Assembly (NCBI GenBank): GCA_035463475.1
Contig: DATHTE010000120.1
Location: forward strand, 1 to 64,000
Length of the DNA stretch: 64,000 nucleotides
Reading direction: 5' to 3'
DNA from: JACPDI01 sp035463475
GTDB lineage: Bacteria > Acidobacteriota > Vicinamibacteria > Vicinamibacterales > 2-12-FULL-66-21
This document shows positions 46,201-56,000 of this stretch, piece by piece. A program made the translations under genes and the position numbers. Every line of letters starts with the position of its first letter. Position 1 is the stretch's first letter. The notes under the pieces were generated by a model. It did no database searches, was not told the origin of the DNA, and saw only the letters and a list, made by a program, of their open reading frames with translations.

Positions 46201-46421
46201 TCCACCCCGTTGATCGCCTGCTCGAGCGGCGTCGTGACGGCGGTCTCCACCGTCTCTGCGTTCGCGCCGGTGTAGAACGTCGTGACGCTCACCTGCGGCG
46301 GCGCGACGTCGGGGTACTGCGCGATCGGCATGGTCGGGATCGCCAGCACGCCGACGAGCACGATGACGAGCGAGCAGACGCTCGCGAGGATGGGACGCTT
46401 GATGAACGTGTCGACGAACAT
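43272..46421 (-). CDS. RND efflux transporter, HAE1 (AcrB-like) permease
   Basis: A 1049-residue inner-membrane proton/drug antiporter with 12 helices and two large periplasmic loops. Helix 4 carries the proton-relay aspartates in GIVVDDAIVVIENIERH; the N-terminus FVDTFIKRPILASVCSL and YPDVAPPQVSVTTFYTGA, and the C-terminal AKNGILIVEFAEQL, are typical of AcrB/MexB-type pumps. It likely exports hydrophobic drugs, solvents or phenolics. An AGGAGG SD precedes ATG 46421; the adaptor gene ends nine bases upstream and the TolC gene overlaps its end. Confidence 0.96.
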   Translation of the reverse strand: MFVDTFIKRPILASVCSLVIVLVGVLAIPTMPIAQYPDVAPPQVSVTTFYTGANAETVETAVTTPLEQAINGVEGMLYMSSSSTNSGFSQINVVFDVTRDPDIAAVDVQNRVNQAMGRMPAEVRQTGVTVQKQSNNFVMGVGVFSERGEYDTLFMSNYLDVYVRDALKRVPGVADALIFGERKYSMRLWLDPARLAARQITAGDVVNALREQNVQVAAGSVGDAPAREGQTYQISVRAEGRLREASEFENIIVKSGADASLIRLKDVGTAELGAETYSSVLRFQGHEAVGFGVIALPTANALDVERGVIAELERLKDDFPPGMRYAIAFNTTDSMVESITEVVKTLVEAIILVILVMFVFLQSWRATLIPTLTIPVSLVGTFAFIKLLDFSINTLTLFAIVLATGIVVDDAIVVIENIERHIHQYRKGSTRAASDAMKEVFGALIATALVLIAVFVPVGFFPGTTGRLYAQFALTIAFAVAISAFNALTLTPALSALLLRGGRGAEQGKGRVFGLFERIITAGTDLYVGVLHGLLRVRWAVVVAFVIGLGLTWLAYRWVPQSFVPEEDQGWFITVVQAPPGSSLDYTSNVMKEVEELLMKTPEVRGVFTVVGFSFGGAAPNQGIMFVPLKPFDERRGDEHRLQAVLGRLRGPLFGVQEALVIPFAPPAIQGINAFGGFTFEVLDQSGGDISRLAQATYAVIGESMKSQRVAGLFSSFTANDPQLAVDIDRERARSLGVPISEITSAMQIYLGSAYVNDFDFNNRAYRVYVQADKAYRSDPKDLGQYYARTNSGQMVPLSNLVRVRETTAPQVISHYNLFRSAEINGGAAPGFSSGQAIQEMEAIAARALPEGFGYAWSGLSREEIEAGRQSVYIFLIGLLFVYLTLAAQYESLVLPFIVMLSVPLAVLGALTFVGVRGLQNDIYCQIGLVMMIGLAAKNGILIVEFAEQLRARGLSIAEAAVEAARIRLRPILMTSLSLILGVMPLVFASGAGQEGRHSVGTTVFGGMMFATFLNVAMIPILYVVVQSLRGETKRAHDLDAEADGGAHA

Positions 46422-46430
46422 GGGCCTCCT

Positions 46431-47525
46431 CTAGCTCGCCTTGACCGGCGCGCCGTCGCCGATCTTCTGCACGTTGGAGACGATCACGCGCTCGCCCGGC
46501 TTCAGGCCCCGGCGCACGACGTAGTCGTCCCCCACGATTTCGCCGACCGTGACGGGCTTCTGCCGCGCGACGGTCCCCTGCTGCCCCTGCTCCGCGACGA
46601 ACACGAAGTACTGCCCGGCCATGCGGTTCACGGCCACGACCGGCACCGTCAGCTGCGGCTCGTTGCTCCACACCACCCGTGCGCGCAGGTACTGCATGAC
46701 GCGCAGGCCGGGCGGGCGGTTGCGAAGCTGCGCTTTCACCAGCACAGACTGCGTGCTGTCGTCCGCCCGCGGCGCCACGAACGTGATCGGATTGCTCGCG
46801 ATCACCTTCCCGTCGGCGTCCAGCAGTTCGACGGCGAGGCCGGTCCGCAGCTCGGCGGCCTGCTCCAGCGGCACGTTGATGTACGCCTCGAGCCCCTGCG
46901 CCTGGTCGATCGTCGTGATCACGGCGGCGGGGGTCACCCGGTCGCCGTGTCGAATCGGGATGTCGCCGATCACGCCGGCGCTCGGCGCCGTCACGCGGTA
47001 GTACTGAAGCTCCACGCGGCTTTCGCGGATCTGCTGCTCGATCGCGGCGAGCTGGGCCTCGGCCGTCTGCCGCGCCGTCTGCGCCTGCTCGAGCTCCTGC
47101 CGGCTGACCGCGCCAGCCTCGAACAGCTTCTGCATCCGATCGAGCTGCTGCCGCGCGAATGCCACGTCCGCCTGGCGCGCGGCGCGCGCCGCCTCGAGCG
47201 TCGCCACCGACGCCTGCTGTTTGTCCGGATCGATCTGGACCAGCGGCTGACCTACACGCACGCGATCGCCGGACTTCACGAAGATGCGCGTGACGATCCC
47301 TTCGACCTGCGGCTGGATCGTGGTGGACGCGAGCGACTGGACGGTGGCGACGAACTCCGACGTGCGCGGTACCGGCCTGGGCGCGAGGGTGATCGTCTTG
47401 ACCTCGGCGGGCGGCATGCCCCCGGGCCCTCCCGCCCCCGCGGGCGCCCCTTCGGTGCCGCCGCAGGCGAGCGCGCTCAGCGCCAGGGGCAGCAGGGTTA
47501 CTGTGAGTCTTGACGTGGCTGACAT
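46431..47525 (-). CDS. RND efflux periplasmic adaptor lipoprotein
   Basis: A 364-residue membrane-fusion protein linking the RND pump to TolC. N-terminal lipobox LSALAC (acylated Cys near residue 21), then a Gly/Pro/Ala linker, barrel-sandwich domain (VQSLASTTIQPQVEGIV, VKSGDRVRVGQPLVQID), alpha-hairpin (about 105-165), and beta-barrel domain with VTAPSAGVIGDIPIRHGD. First gene of the efflux operon. A TAGAAT hexamer (47562-47567, minus strand) lies 36 bases upstream. Confidence 0.94.
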   Translation of the reverse strand: MSATSRLTVTLLPLALSALACGGTEGAPAGAGGPGGMPPAEVKTITLAPRPVPRTSEFVATVQSLASTTIQPQVEGIVTRIFVKSGDRVRVGQPLVQIDPDKQQASVATLEAARAARQADVAFARQQLDRMQKLFEAGAVSRQELEQAQTARQTAEAQLAAIEQQIRESRVELQYYRVTAPSAGVIGDIPIRHGDRVTPAAVITTIDQAQGLEAYINVPLEQAAELRTGLAVELLDADGKVIASNPITFVAPRADDSTQSVLVKAQLRNRPPGLRVMQYLRARVVWSNEPQLTVPVVAVNRMAGQYFVFVAEQGQQGTVARQKPVTVGEIVGDDYVVRRGLKPGERVIVSNVQKIGDGAPVKAS

Positions 47526-47561
47526 AGAAAGCGTGCTCCGTTCGCTTTGCGGGAAACTCTT

Positions 47562-47567
47562 ATTCTA
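47562..47567 (-). promoter_or_regulatory. Putative -10 hexamer TAGAAT for the RND operon
   Basis: TAGAAT on the minus strand, 36 bases before the adaptor ATG, with no good -35. It shares the divergent gap with the TAGAAT at 47647-47652 (plus strand). Confidence 0.35.
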
Positions 47568-47646
47568 ATCGACCGGAAGCGTCTCTTTGGACGCCGCCGG
47601 CGCCGGCCGGGGTGCCTATGACGGGCAATGCGCCCCCCGCGTTGGC

Positions 47647-47658
47647 TAGAATAGGAGG
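47647..47658 (+). promoter_or_regulatory. TAGAAT and AGGAGG preceding the PLP-enzyme gene
   Basis: TAGAAT (47647-47652) is immediately followed by AGGAGG (47653-47658), seven bases from ATG 47666. The SD decides the start and rules out the upstream ATG at 47612. Confidence 0.5.
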
Positions 47659-47665
47659 CTCGACC

Positions 47666-48877
47666 ATGGCGCAGTTGCCGCCAGATCTGGCCCCGTCTGC
47701 CGACCCCCTCCTCCGCTGGCGCGGCGAGTTTCCAATCCTCCAGACCTGCACGTATCTGGTCAGTCATTCGCTGGGCGCCATGCCCGAGGCGGCGGAAGGG
47801 GAGCTGCGGGCCTACGCGGATGAGTGGCGGCGCCGCGGCGTGCGCGCCTGGCACGAGGGCTGGTGGGAGATCGGCCGCACGACGGGCGACCTGCTGGCCC
47901 CGCTGCTCGGCGCCGAGCGCGGGACGATCTCCATGCACCAGAACGTCACCGTCGCGCAGAGCATCATCGCCTCCTGCCACACCTACGAAGGTCGCCGCCG
48001 CAAGGTGGTGATGAGCGAGCTGGAGTTTCCCTCGAACATGTACCTGTTCGAGGGCTTCCGCCGCTACGGCGCGGAGGTCGCGTACGTGCGGACGCCGGAC
48101 GGGATCCGGGTGCCGATCGATCACACGCTGGACGCGATAGACGACACGACCGTGCTCGTAGTCGCGTCGCTCGTGCTCTTCAAGAGTGCGTTCATCCAGG
48201 ATGCCGCGGCTATCGTCGAGAAGGCGCATAGGGTCGGCGCGCGCGTGGTCCTGGACGTCTACCAGGCCACGGGGGCCGTGCCGCTCGCGCTCGGCGCGCT
48301 CGGCACCGACTTCGCCGTCGGCGGCTCGGTGAAATGGCTGTGTGGCGGGCCGGGCGCGGGATACCTCTATGTCAGGCCGGACCTCGCGCGCGAGCTCGAG
48401 CCGGCGGTCACCGGGTGGGCGGCGCACGCGAGCCCGTTCGATTTCGCCGCCGGTCCGACGCGGTACGCCGACGGCGCGTCCGAGCGCTTCCAGTCCGGCA
48501 CGCCCAACGTCCCCGCGTTGTACGCCGCCCGCGCGGGATACAGGATCGTCAACGAGATCGGCGTCGAGGCCATTCGCGCGAAATCGCTGCGGTTGACGCG
48601 CCGCATCATCGATCATGCGCTCTCGCGCGGGTACCGGGTGAACACACCGCTGGCCGACGCGGAGCGGGGCGGGACGGTCATCGTGGACATGCCGGGCGCG
48701 CCCGAGGTGGCGGACGAGCTGCTGCGGCGCGACATCATCATTGACTATCGCCCGGGCGCGGGCATCCGGATCGCGCCGCATTTCTACAACACCGAGGCGG
48801 AGGCGGACAGGGCGATGGACGTGCTGGACGACGTGGTGGACCAGATCAGGGTCCAGGGTTCAGGGTTCAGGGTTTAG
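47666..48877 (+). CDS. Kynureninase-like class V aminotransferase-fold PLP enzyme
   Basis: A 403-residue PLP-dependent enzyme of fold-type I, class V. The Schiff-base lysine is in GGSVKWLCGGPGAGYLYV, close to the kynureninase/isopenicillin-N-epimerase pattern; the PLP-aspartate strand is VVLDVYQATGAVP, and the phosphate region is around SMHQNVTVAQS. It may cleave kynurenine or a similar substrate, or act as a desulfurase-like lyase; no tryptophan-pathway neighbours are present. Start decided by AGGAGG. The C-terminal IRVQGSGFRV and the TAG stop are translated heptamer repeat. Confidence 0.82.
   Translation: MAQLPPDLAPSADPLLRWRGEFPILQTCTYLVSHSLGAMPEAAEGELRAYADEWRRRGVRAWHEGWWEIGRTTGDLLAPLLGAERGTISMHQNVTVAQSIIASCHTYEGRRRKVVMSELEFPSNMYLFEGFRRYGAEVAYVRTPDGIRVPIDHTLDAIDDTTVLVVASLVLFKSAFIQDAAAIVEKAHRVGARVVLDVYQATGAVPLALGALGTDFAVGGSVKWLCGGPGAGYLYVRPDLARELEPAVTGWAAHASPFDFAAGPTRYADGASERFQSGTPNVPALYAARAGYRIVNEIGVEAIRAKSLRLTRRIIDHALSRGYRVNTPLADAERGGTVIVDMPGAPEVADELLRRDIIIDYRPGAGIRIAPHFYNTEAEADRAMDVLDDVVDQIRVQGSGFRV
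48849..48876. repeat. GGTTCAG heptamers encoding the C-terminus of the PLP enzyme
   Basis: gggtcca, gggttca, gggttca, gggttta in tandem. Read in frame they give RVQGSGFRV and the TAG stop. The rest of the gap to 49003 is GC-rich with nothing recognisable. Confidence 0.75.
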
Positions 48878-49003
48878 CGCCCGCGGCCGGCGCGAGGCGC
48901 CGGTGTCCCCGACGCGCGTGTTGTGCGCGTTGGGGTGGCCCGCGGGAGGGAGTCCCGAGCGGAAGCGAGGAACCGCCGAGCGGGCGCGAGCGCATCTAAG
49001 AAG

Positions 49004-49903
49004 ATGACAACCACCACGATCGCCGTTCTCGGCGCCGGGACGATGGGGCACGGCATCGCACACGCGGCGATGGCCGGGGGGTTTGAGACGCGGCTCTACG
49101 ACGTCGCCCCCGCGGCGCTCGATCGCGCGCGGGCGGCCATCGAAGGCATCGTCGCGAAAGCCGTCGAGCTCGGCAAGCTGGCTCGCCCGGAGGCCGATGC
49201 CGTCCTCGGGCGCCTGCGGACGACTGCCTCGCTCGAGGAGGCGGTCGGCGGCGCGGGGTTCGTGATCGAGGCGGCGCCTGAGCGGATCGATCTCAAGATC
49301 GATCTGCTCCGCCGTATCGAGGCGCTCGTGCCCCCGCGCGCGGTCATGGCTTCGAACACCTCTGCGCTGAGCATCACCGAGATTGCCGGCGCGCTGAACG
49401 ATCCTTCGCGCGTGGCCGGCATGCACTTCTTCAATCCGGTCCACAAGATGAAGCTCGTCGAGATCGTGCAGGCGCTCGAAAGCGCTCCCGCGACGCTGGA
49501 GGCAATCGAGGAGGTGGCCCGGCGGATGGGGAAGGAGACCGTGCTCGTCCGCGAGTCTCCCGGCTTCATCACGAGCCGGGTGAACGCGATGATCGGGAAC
49601 GAGGCCTTCTACATGCTCCAGGAAGGCGTCGCGTCGGCCCGCGACATCGACAAGGCGCTGAAGCTCGGGCTGAACCACCCGATGGGACCGTTCGAGCTCG
49701 TCGATCTCGTCGGCCTCGATACGCGGCTGAGCGTCCTGGAGTTCCTGCACAAGAGCATGGGCGAGAAATACCGCCCGTGCCCGCTGCTCGTGCAGTACGT
49801 CAGGGCCGGCCGGCTGGGGCGGAAGGTCGGCAGGGGAGTCTACGAGTACGAGGGTTCAGGGTTTCCGCCTTCGCGCGAAAGCGCTACGGCGGACCCGCCG
49901 TAG
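49004..49903 (+). CDS. 3-hydroxyacyl-CoA (3-hydroxybutyryl-CoA type) dehydrogenase
   Basis: A 299-residue NAD-dependent dehydrogenase. N-terminal Rossmann fold VLGAGTMGHGIAHAAMAGG, catalytic His in AGMHFFNPVHKMKLVEI with SNTSALSIT before it, and the C-terminal helical domain GLNHPMGPFELVDLVGLD. It oxidises (S)-3-hydroxyacyl-CoA, as in beta-oxidation or the lower part of dehydroadipyl-CoA breakdown. The downstream enoyl-CoA hydratase supports this. ATG 49004 is the family start. The tail after VYEYE (GSGFPPSRESATADPP) is translated heptamer plus copy B of the inverted-repeat element. Confidence 0.92.
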   Translation: MTTTTIAVLGAGTMGHGIAHAAMAGGFETRLYDVAPAALDRARAAIEGIVAKAVELGKLARPEADAVLGRLRTTASLEEAVGGAGFVIEAAPERIDLKIDLLRRIEALVPPRAVMASNTSALSITEIAGALNDPSRVAGMHFFNPVHKMKLVEIVQALESAPATLEAIEEVARRMGKETVLVRESPGFITSRVNAMIGNEAFYMLQEGVASARDIDKALKLGLNHPMGPFELVDLVGLDTRLSVLEFLHKSMGEKYRPCPLLVQYVRAGRLGRKVGRGVYEYEGSGFPPSRESATADPP

Positions 49904-49919
49904 CCCTGGCGGAGGCGGG
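49865..49919 (-). repeat. CCGCCGTAGCGC-family inverted-repeat element, copy B
   Basis: ccgccttcgcgcgaaagcgc followed by tacggcggacccgccgta and gccctggcggaggcggg; the reverse complement matches copy A at 23121. It encodes the last residues and stop of the upstream dehydrogenase. TTCAGGG heptamers flank it on both sides (49854-49862 and 49921-49936). Confidence 0.75.
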
Positions 49920-49937
49920 CAGGGCTCAGGGTTCAGA

Positions 49938-50708
<771 letters not shown>

Positions 50709-50846
50709 CGAGGGCTCAGGGTTCAGGGCTTAGAGTTCAGGGTTCAGGGGTTCGGGATCGAGGACTCGTCGGCACATCCTGAGTCCCAGACCCTACACCC
50801 TGAACCCTGAACCCTGGTCCCTGAAGCCCGAAGCCTGAAGCCTGTG
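50709..50846. repeat. TTCAGGG-class heptamer tract, long inverted arrangement
   Basis: gggctca, gggttca, gggctta, gagttca, gggttcagggg on the left (50712-50752) face accctgaaccctgaaccctgg and gaagcccgaagcctgaagcctg on the right (50792-50843). The two halves could fold back on each other. Confidence 0.75.
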
Positions 50847-50857
50847 AGAGAGGGAGG

Positions 50858-50912
50858 GGCGGGGCTGCCGGAGCTGTCGCCGCGGACCATCCGCGACGGC
50901 ACAAGCCCCGCC
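50858..50912. terminator. Nested hairpin between convergent genes
   Basis: Outer stem GGCGGGGCT (50858-50866) with AGCCCCGCC (50904-50912), perfect 9 bp; inner stem CGCGGA-cca-TCCGCG (50881-50895). It lies between the enoyl-CoA hydratase and cupredoxin stops. No poly-U, so intrinsic termination is not certain. Confidence 0.45.
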
Positions 50913-50947
50913 AACACTCCCAGCTTGTCGCAGGGCGCTGCGGCGCC

Positions 50948-51352
50948 CTACTGAACCCTGACCTGGCCCTGCCAGCGTGAGTCGCCGGGGGCGTCGTGGT
51001 CGTGAAAACCGCAGGTGCGCGCGCTCGTGAGCGGGTTGCTCGTGCGCGTCTGCCCCGCTCCGAGTGAGCCCACGGTGAGCGCGGGACAGTCGGTGTGCGA
51101 CGGGTGCGGGTCCGAGCTCATCACGTGTGCCTGCGTGTCGTTGTTCACGAACGCGATCGACTGTCCCGCCGCGATGCTGACGCTCGAGGGATTGACACCG
51201 CTCGGGGTGATCGTGATGGTCGCGCCGACGCCGCCCGTCGACGGGTTACCTCCACCTGATGGCGCGGTGGGGGACGAACCGCCGCCGCACGCCACCGCCG
51301 TTGCCGCCACGATCGCCGCCGCCGCGAGCCCGAAGGCCGTCCTGATTTGCAT
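50948..51352 (-). CDS. Cupredoxin-like lipoprotein
   Basis: A 134-residue small exported protein. Signal peptide with lipobox ATAVAC (Cys near 22), a Gly/Ser linker, then a plastocyanin-like domain (ITITPSGVNPSSVSIAAG, VNNDTQAHVMSSD). Likely type 1 copper ligands are His in AHVMSSD and Cys/His in TCGFHDHD; no Met axial ligand is evident, and a Gln (WQGQV) is near. It probably carries electrons or copper at the outer membrane or periplasm. Third gene after the heme lipoprotein and the barrel, within the proposed sigma-54 operon. Confidence 0.82.
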   Translation of the reverse strand: MQIRTAFGLAAAAIVAATAVACGGGSSPTAPSGGGNPSTGGVGATITITPSGVNPSSVSIAAGQSIAFVNNDTQAHVMSSDPHPSHTDCPALTVGSLGAGQTRTSNPLTSARTCGFHDHDAPGDSRWQGQVRVQ

Positions 51353-51363
51353 GCTCCGCCCTC

Positions 51364-52248
51364 TCAGAAGAACTTCCGCGAAATGTTGAACCCGAGATAC
51401 CAGTTGCTGTCGCCGTCCGGTTGTGTCTGGCCGCCGCGCGCGATCTGCGCCATGGTCGTGCCGAATGCGTTGGAGAAGTTGATTTGGAACGCGTGCCCCC
51501 CGACCCGTTTCTCGATCGCCACGCTTGCCTGGTTTGCGCCCGGATCGAACCCGCTGACCCGCGGAGCGATCTCGGCGACGACGTAGACGGTGGGGCGCAC
51601 GCGCAGGCGCGCGCCCACGCCGACGAGCAGCGTGTCGTTGTCGTCCACGAGCTCGCTCGGCTGCAGGTTAGAGTTGTTGACCCAGATGGGCGAGACGTAC
51701 AGCGCGCCGTGCCGCCCCAGCTCGCGCGAGACGATCGCGCCAATCGCCGGCGAGTAGCTGTCCTTGAAGTTGTTCGTCCCGTCGATCGAGCCGTACGCCG
51801 CGAGGCCGAACGGCCGCCCCGGTCCCTGGCGCAAGAGGTCGTACTGGCCGAAGAACTGGATCGTCTTGTCGTTGGTGCGGTGGATGCCGATCTGCCCACC
51901 CGGCAGCAGGCCGAAGCGGAACTCGAGGCCAATCTGGGAGCCGGAGTCCAGCCCGAAGAAGTCCCCCGCCAGGTCGCCGAAGTCTCCCTGCCCGAGCGGG
52001 CGCGTGAAGCGGTGCGTCACGCGAAACGCGCTCTTGCGAGCCGGCACGCGCAGCGTCGTCGGCAGCGCGACGAGCGTGAAGTCCGGCTGTGAGGGGTTGA
52101 CCCGGGCGTCGCTCGGCTGCTCGTCGGCTTCCTGCTGCACGACCGGCGCGACCGTGACGGTTCGCGCGCGTGCGGCGTCAGGGGAAGCCGCGTCGAGCCA
52201 GCCGGCCCAGGCGGCCCAGGCGGCGATGACGGGGACAATCAGCTGCAT
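51364..52248 (-). CDS. Outer-membrane beta-barrel protein (DUF5777-like)
   Basis: A 294-residue predicted barrel with an N-terminal hydrophobic signal and repeated alternating beta strands ending in the aromatic terminus SRKFF, which suits BAM recognition. Segments SAFRVTHRFTRPLGQGDF, GSQIGLEFRFGLL and GLAAYGSIDG resemble the DUF5777 family, which is often coded with heme or copper lipoproteins. Function unknown; possibly a porin or electron conduit sheath. It lies between the heme lipoprotein (16 bases upstream) and the cupredoxin (11 bases downstream). Confidence 0.78.
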   Translation of the reverse strand: MQLIVPVIAAWAAWAGWLDAASPDAARARTVTVAPVVQQEADEQPSDARVNPSQPDFTLVALPTTLRVPARKSAFRVTHRFTRPLGQGDFGDLAGDFFGLDSGSQIGLEFRFGLLPGGQIGIHRTNDKTIQFFGQYDLLRQGPGRPFGLAAYGSIDGTNNFKDSYSPAIGAIVSRELGRHGALYVSPIWVNNSNLQPSELVDDNDTLLVGVGARLRVRPTVYVVAEIAPRVSGFDPGANQASVAIEKRVGGHAFQINFSNAFGTTMAQIARGGQTQPDGDSNWYLGFNISRKFF

Positions 52249-52264
52249 CAGTACTCCTACTTCC

Positions 52265-52720
52265 TCAGTCCGCGCGAGCGCCGTTCTCGATCCAGCGCCG
52301 AATCACGAGCAACTGTCCGCTCGTCAGGTAAGGCGGGCCGTTGCGCGGCATGCGCGCGCCGGCGATGCTCGCCGCTCCCTCGAGCTTGCGCACGAGGTAC
52401 GAGTTGTCGGGATCGCCCGGCACCACGAGTACCGCCCCTGGGTTCTGACGGCTCGGCGCGTTCACGAGCGCCGCGTGCGCGAACTCCGGCAGCAGGTTCA
52501 GCTCTGCGGCGGGGCCCCGGCCGGCGTTCGTGTGGCAGTTCGTGCAGGCCGTCCTGCCCGAGGCGTCGGTAGTCTGGAAGATCTGCTGTTGAATGCTCGC
52601 GAACGAGACCTCCAGGTCCGGCGTGGGGCCGGTGAGGTCCCGCAGGCTCTCGTCGCATCCAACCGCCGCGAGCGCGGCTGCGGCCAGGGCCAGTGTCATC
52701 TTCCGAGTTCCGACGTGCAT
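52265..52720 (-). CDS. Planctomycete-type c-heme lipoprotein
   Basis: A 151-residue exported protein with a lipobox LAAVGC and one c-type heme motif CTNCH. The end, RMPRNGPPYLTSGQLLVIRRW followed by IENGA, is typical of the PSCyt1 cytochrome domain and offers the Met ligand. ATG 52720 is preferred over GTG 52735 because a GAGGAA SD lies about seven bases before it. First gene of a three-gene run (heme lipoprotein, barrel, cupredoxin). A sigma-54-type promoter lies 54 bases upstream of the start, directly after the gene for an NtrC-family activator. Confidence 0.85.
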   Translation of the reverse strand: MHVGTRKMTLALAAAALAAVGCDESLRDLTGPTPDLEVSFASIQQQIFQTTDASGRTACTNCHTNAGRGPAAELNLLPEFAHAALVNAPSRQNPGAVLVVPGDPDNSYLVRKLEGAASIAGARMPRNGPPYLTSGQLLVIRRWIENGARAD

Positions 52721-52773
52721 CGAAGTGTTCCTCACCGCCGGATGTAGTCCGGGGCCTCGCGGACTTCGACAAA

Positions 52774-52789
52774 GGCAAGCACGGTGCCG
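52774..52789 (-). promoter_or_regulatory. Sigma-54-type promoter for the heme lipoprotein operon
   Basis: Minus strand CGGCACCGTGCTTGCC: the -24 GG and -12 GC are ten bases apart as required, and TTGC is perfect (consensus TGGCAC-N5-TTGC). Expected transcription start near 52764. Confidence 0.7.
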
Positions 52790-52829
52790 ACAGAAATGGC
52801 TGGAAAGAACGGCGGGGCGATCAGCGGGG

Positions 52830-52865
52830 CTTACGCCGCGTGTAATGGCTTACGGGCTGCGTAAG
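52830..52865 (-). promoter_or_regulatory. Enhancer-like sites: CTTACG repeats
   Basis: CTTACG at 52830-52835 and an inverted pair CTTACG-N5-CGTAAG at 52849-52865, about 45-90 bases upstream of the sigma-54-type promoter. The spacing suits upstream binding sites for the NtrC-family activator whose gene ends at 52868. Confidence 0.55.
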
Positions 52866-52867
52866 GG

Positions 52868-54227
<1,360 letters not shown>

Positions 54228-54235
<8 letters not shown>

Positions 54236-56000
54236 CGATCGTGCCCTCCGTGGCGAGCGGCAGCTCGATCGCGAACGTCGTCCCGCTGGCGTCGCTGGCC
54301 GCGACGGCGATCGTGCCCCCCAGGCCCTCAATGATATTGCGCGTGATCGCAAGGCCGATGCCCGATCCCGTGCGCTTGGTCGTGAAAAACGGATCGAACA
54401 CGCGCGGGAGCGCCTCGGGCGGAATGCCTGGGCCATTGTCCCGCACCAGCACGCGCGCCACCGGATCGCGCCGTTCGGTCGAGAGCCGCACCCGCGCGCC
54501 GCCGGCGCGTCCCTCCGCGGCGTGACGCGCGTTGGTCAGCACGTTGACGAGCGCCTGCCGCACGCGCTCGGCGTCCGTCATGCAGGATTCCAGGGCTGGG
54601 TCGAGCTGCAGCTCCGGGCCGGCCGGCGCGTCCCCGGCCCAGACGGCGCGCGCCGCATCGCGGCAAATGGCGTTCAGGTCCGCGGGCGCGAGATCGAAGC
54701 GGATGGGCCGGGCGAAGTCGAGCACCTCGGAGACGATGCGATCGAGACGGGCGATCTCCTCTTCGACGTCCGCGCCGATCTTCCGGAGCTGCTCGGGCGC
54801 CGCGTCGCGGCGTAGCGGCCGCACCGCCGCCTTGATGATCATGAGCGGGTTGCGGATCTCGTGCGCGATCACCGTGGACAGCCGCCCGAGCGACGACAGG
54901 CGCTCGCGCTGCGCCGCCTCGCGCTGGAACCGGCCGATCGACGCGGTCATCGTGTTGAACGTGCGCGCCAGCAGCTTGGCGTCCTCGTCGTCCCAGCGGG
55001 TGGCCGGCGGCTCCGGAATGCGCCGTGTCAGATCTCCGGACGCCGCCAGATCGCGCATCGCGCGGGTGATCACGCCGAGCGGCCGCGTCACTGTGCGCGC
55101 GAGGGCGTAGCTCAGGCCGATCGCCGCCAGCACCGCGATGGCCGCCGTCACGCCCAGCGCGGCGTGGAGGCGCCCCAGCACCTGCAGCCGCTCGGTCCGC
55201 GAGCGCAGCACGAGCGTTCGGTGCAGCGACGCGCCGGGCACGGTCGCGTCCTGCAGCAAGAGCGGGCGGCTGACCGCCAGGAGCGGGCGGCCGACGGCCA
55301 CGTACTCTTCTTCGCCGAGGATCCGTCGCGCCGGGCCCGCCGTGCCGGCCGCGCGTGCCAGCTCGACCCAGTGCTCGCGCGAGATCGTAGCGGCCTGGAC
55401 CGTCCCATCGAAGATGAACGCGACGTCGCTCGCCGTCAGCCCTTTCAGTCGCGCCGCCACGGCGTCGTCGAGCGCGAACCCGACCGTCAGCGTGCCGAGC
55501 ACGGAGGGTTGCCCCGGCTCCCAGATGGGCGACGACACCAGCTCCAGCAGCCCCCGTGTCGTCGGCCAGAAGTACACCGACTCGCGCCCGCGCCCCGCCT
55601 CCGCGATGCCCGGCGGCATTCGCGCGGGATCGACCGGGACGGCGCCCGCCGACGCGAGCAGCCGCCCGGAACGGCCGGTGACGACGAAGAGATCGGCCGT
55701 GAGCCCGTCCGCGTACTCGGTAGCAATCGGCGCTACCGTCGGCGGGTCGTCGGTCGAGACCGCAGCCTTCAACTTCGGCAGGTCCGCGATCAACCGCGCC
55801 TCGCGGCGGAACACTTCCAGCAGCATGGACCGATAGTTCTCGACGAGCCGCGCGGCCTCCTCGAGCCCGCGCTGCAGCTCCTGCTCGGCCTGTGCGGTGA
55901 CCGCGCTGTTCACGCGGTATACCGCCACGCCGATCGACACGACGGCCAGCAGCGACGTGGCGAAGAAGATGCGGTTGGTGAGCGAGGAGAAGACCGACAC
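54228..56000 (-). CDS. Periplasmic-sensing histidine kinase
   Basis: A 590-residue kinase with an N-terminal helix (10-30), a periplasmic double-Cache-like sensor (about 35-265), a second helix (near 285-305), HAMP, HisKA with phospho-His in LSTVIAHEIRNPLMIIKAAV, and HATPase (N box NVLTNARHA, DNGPGIPPEAL, GSGIGLAITRNI). It should phosphorylate the NtrC-type regulator that overlaps its end. Its own start (GTG 56000) overlaps the stop of the upstream cupredoxin-like gene by one base, tying signal input to that protein. Confidence 0.94.

Noticed and set aside
44826..47513. An 895-codon open frame on the plus strand
   Set aside because: Antisense to the RND pump and adaptor, which have full family motifs. 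Low-complexity composition typical of high-GC reverse frames.
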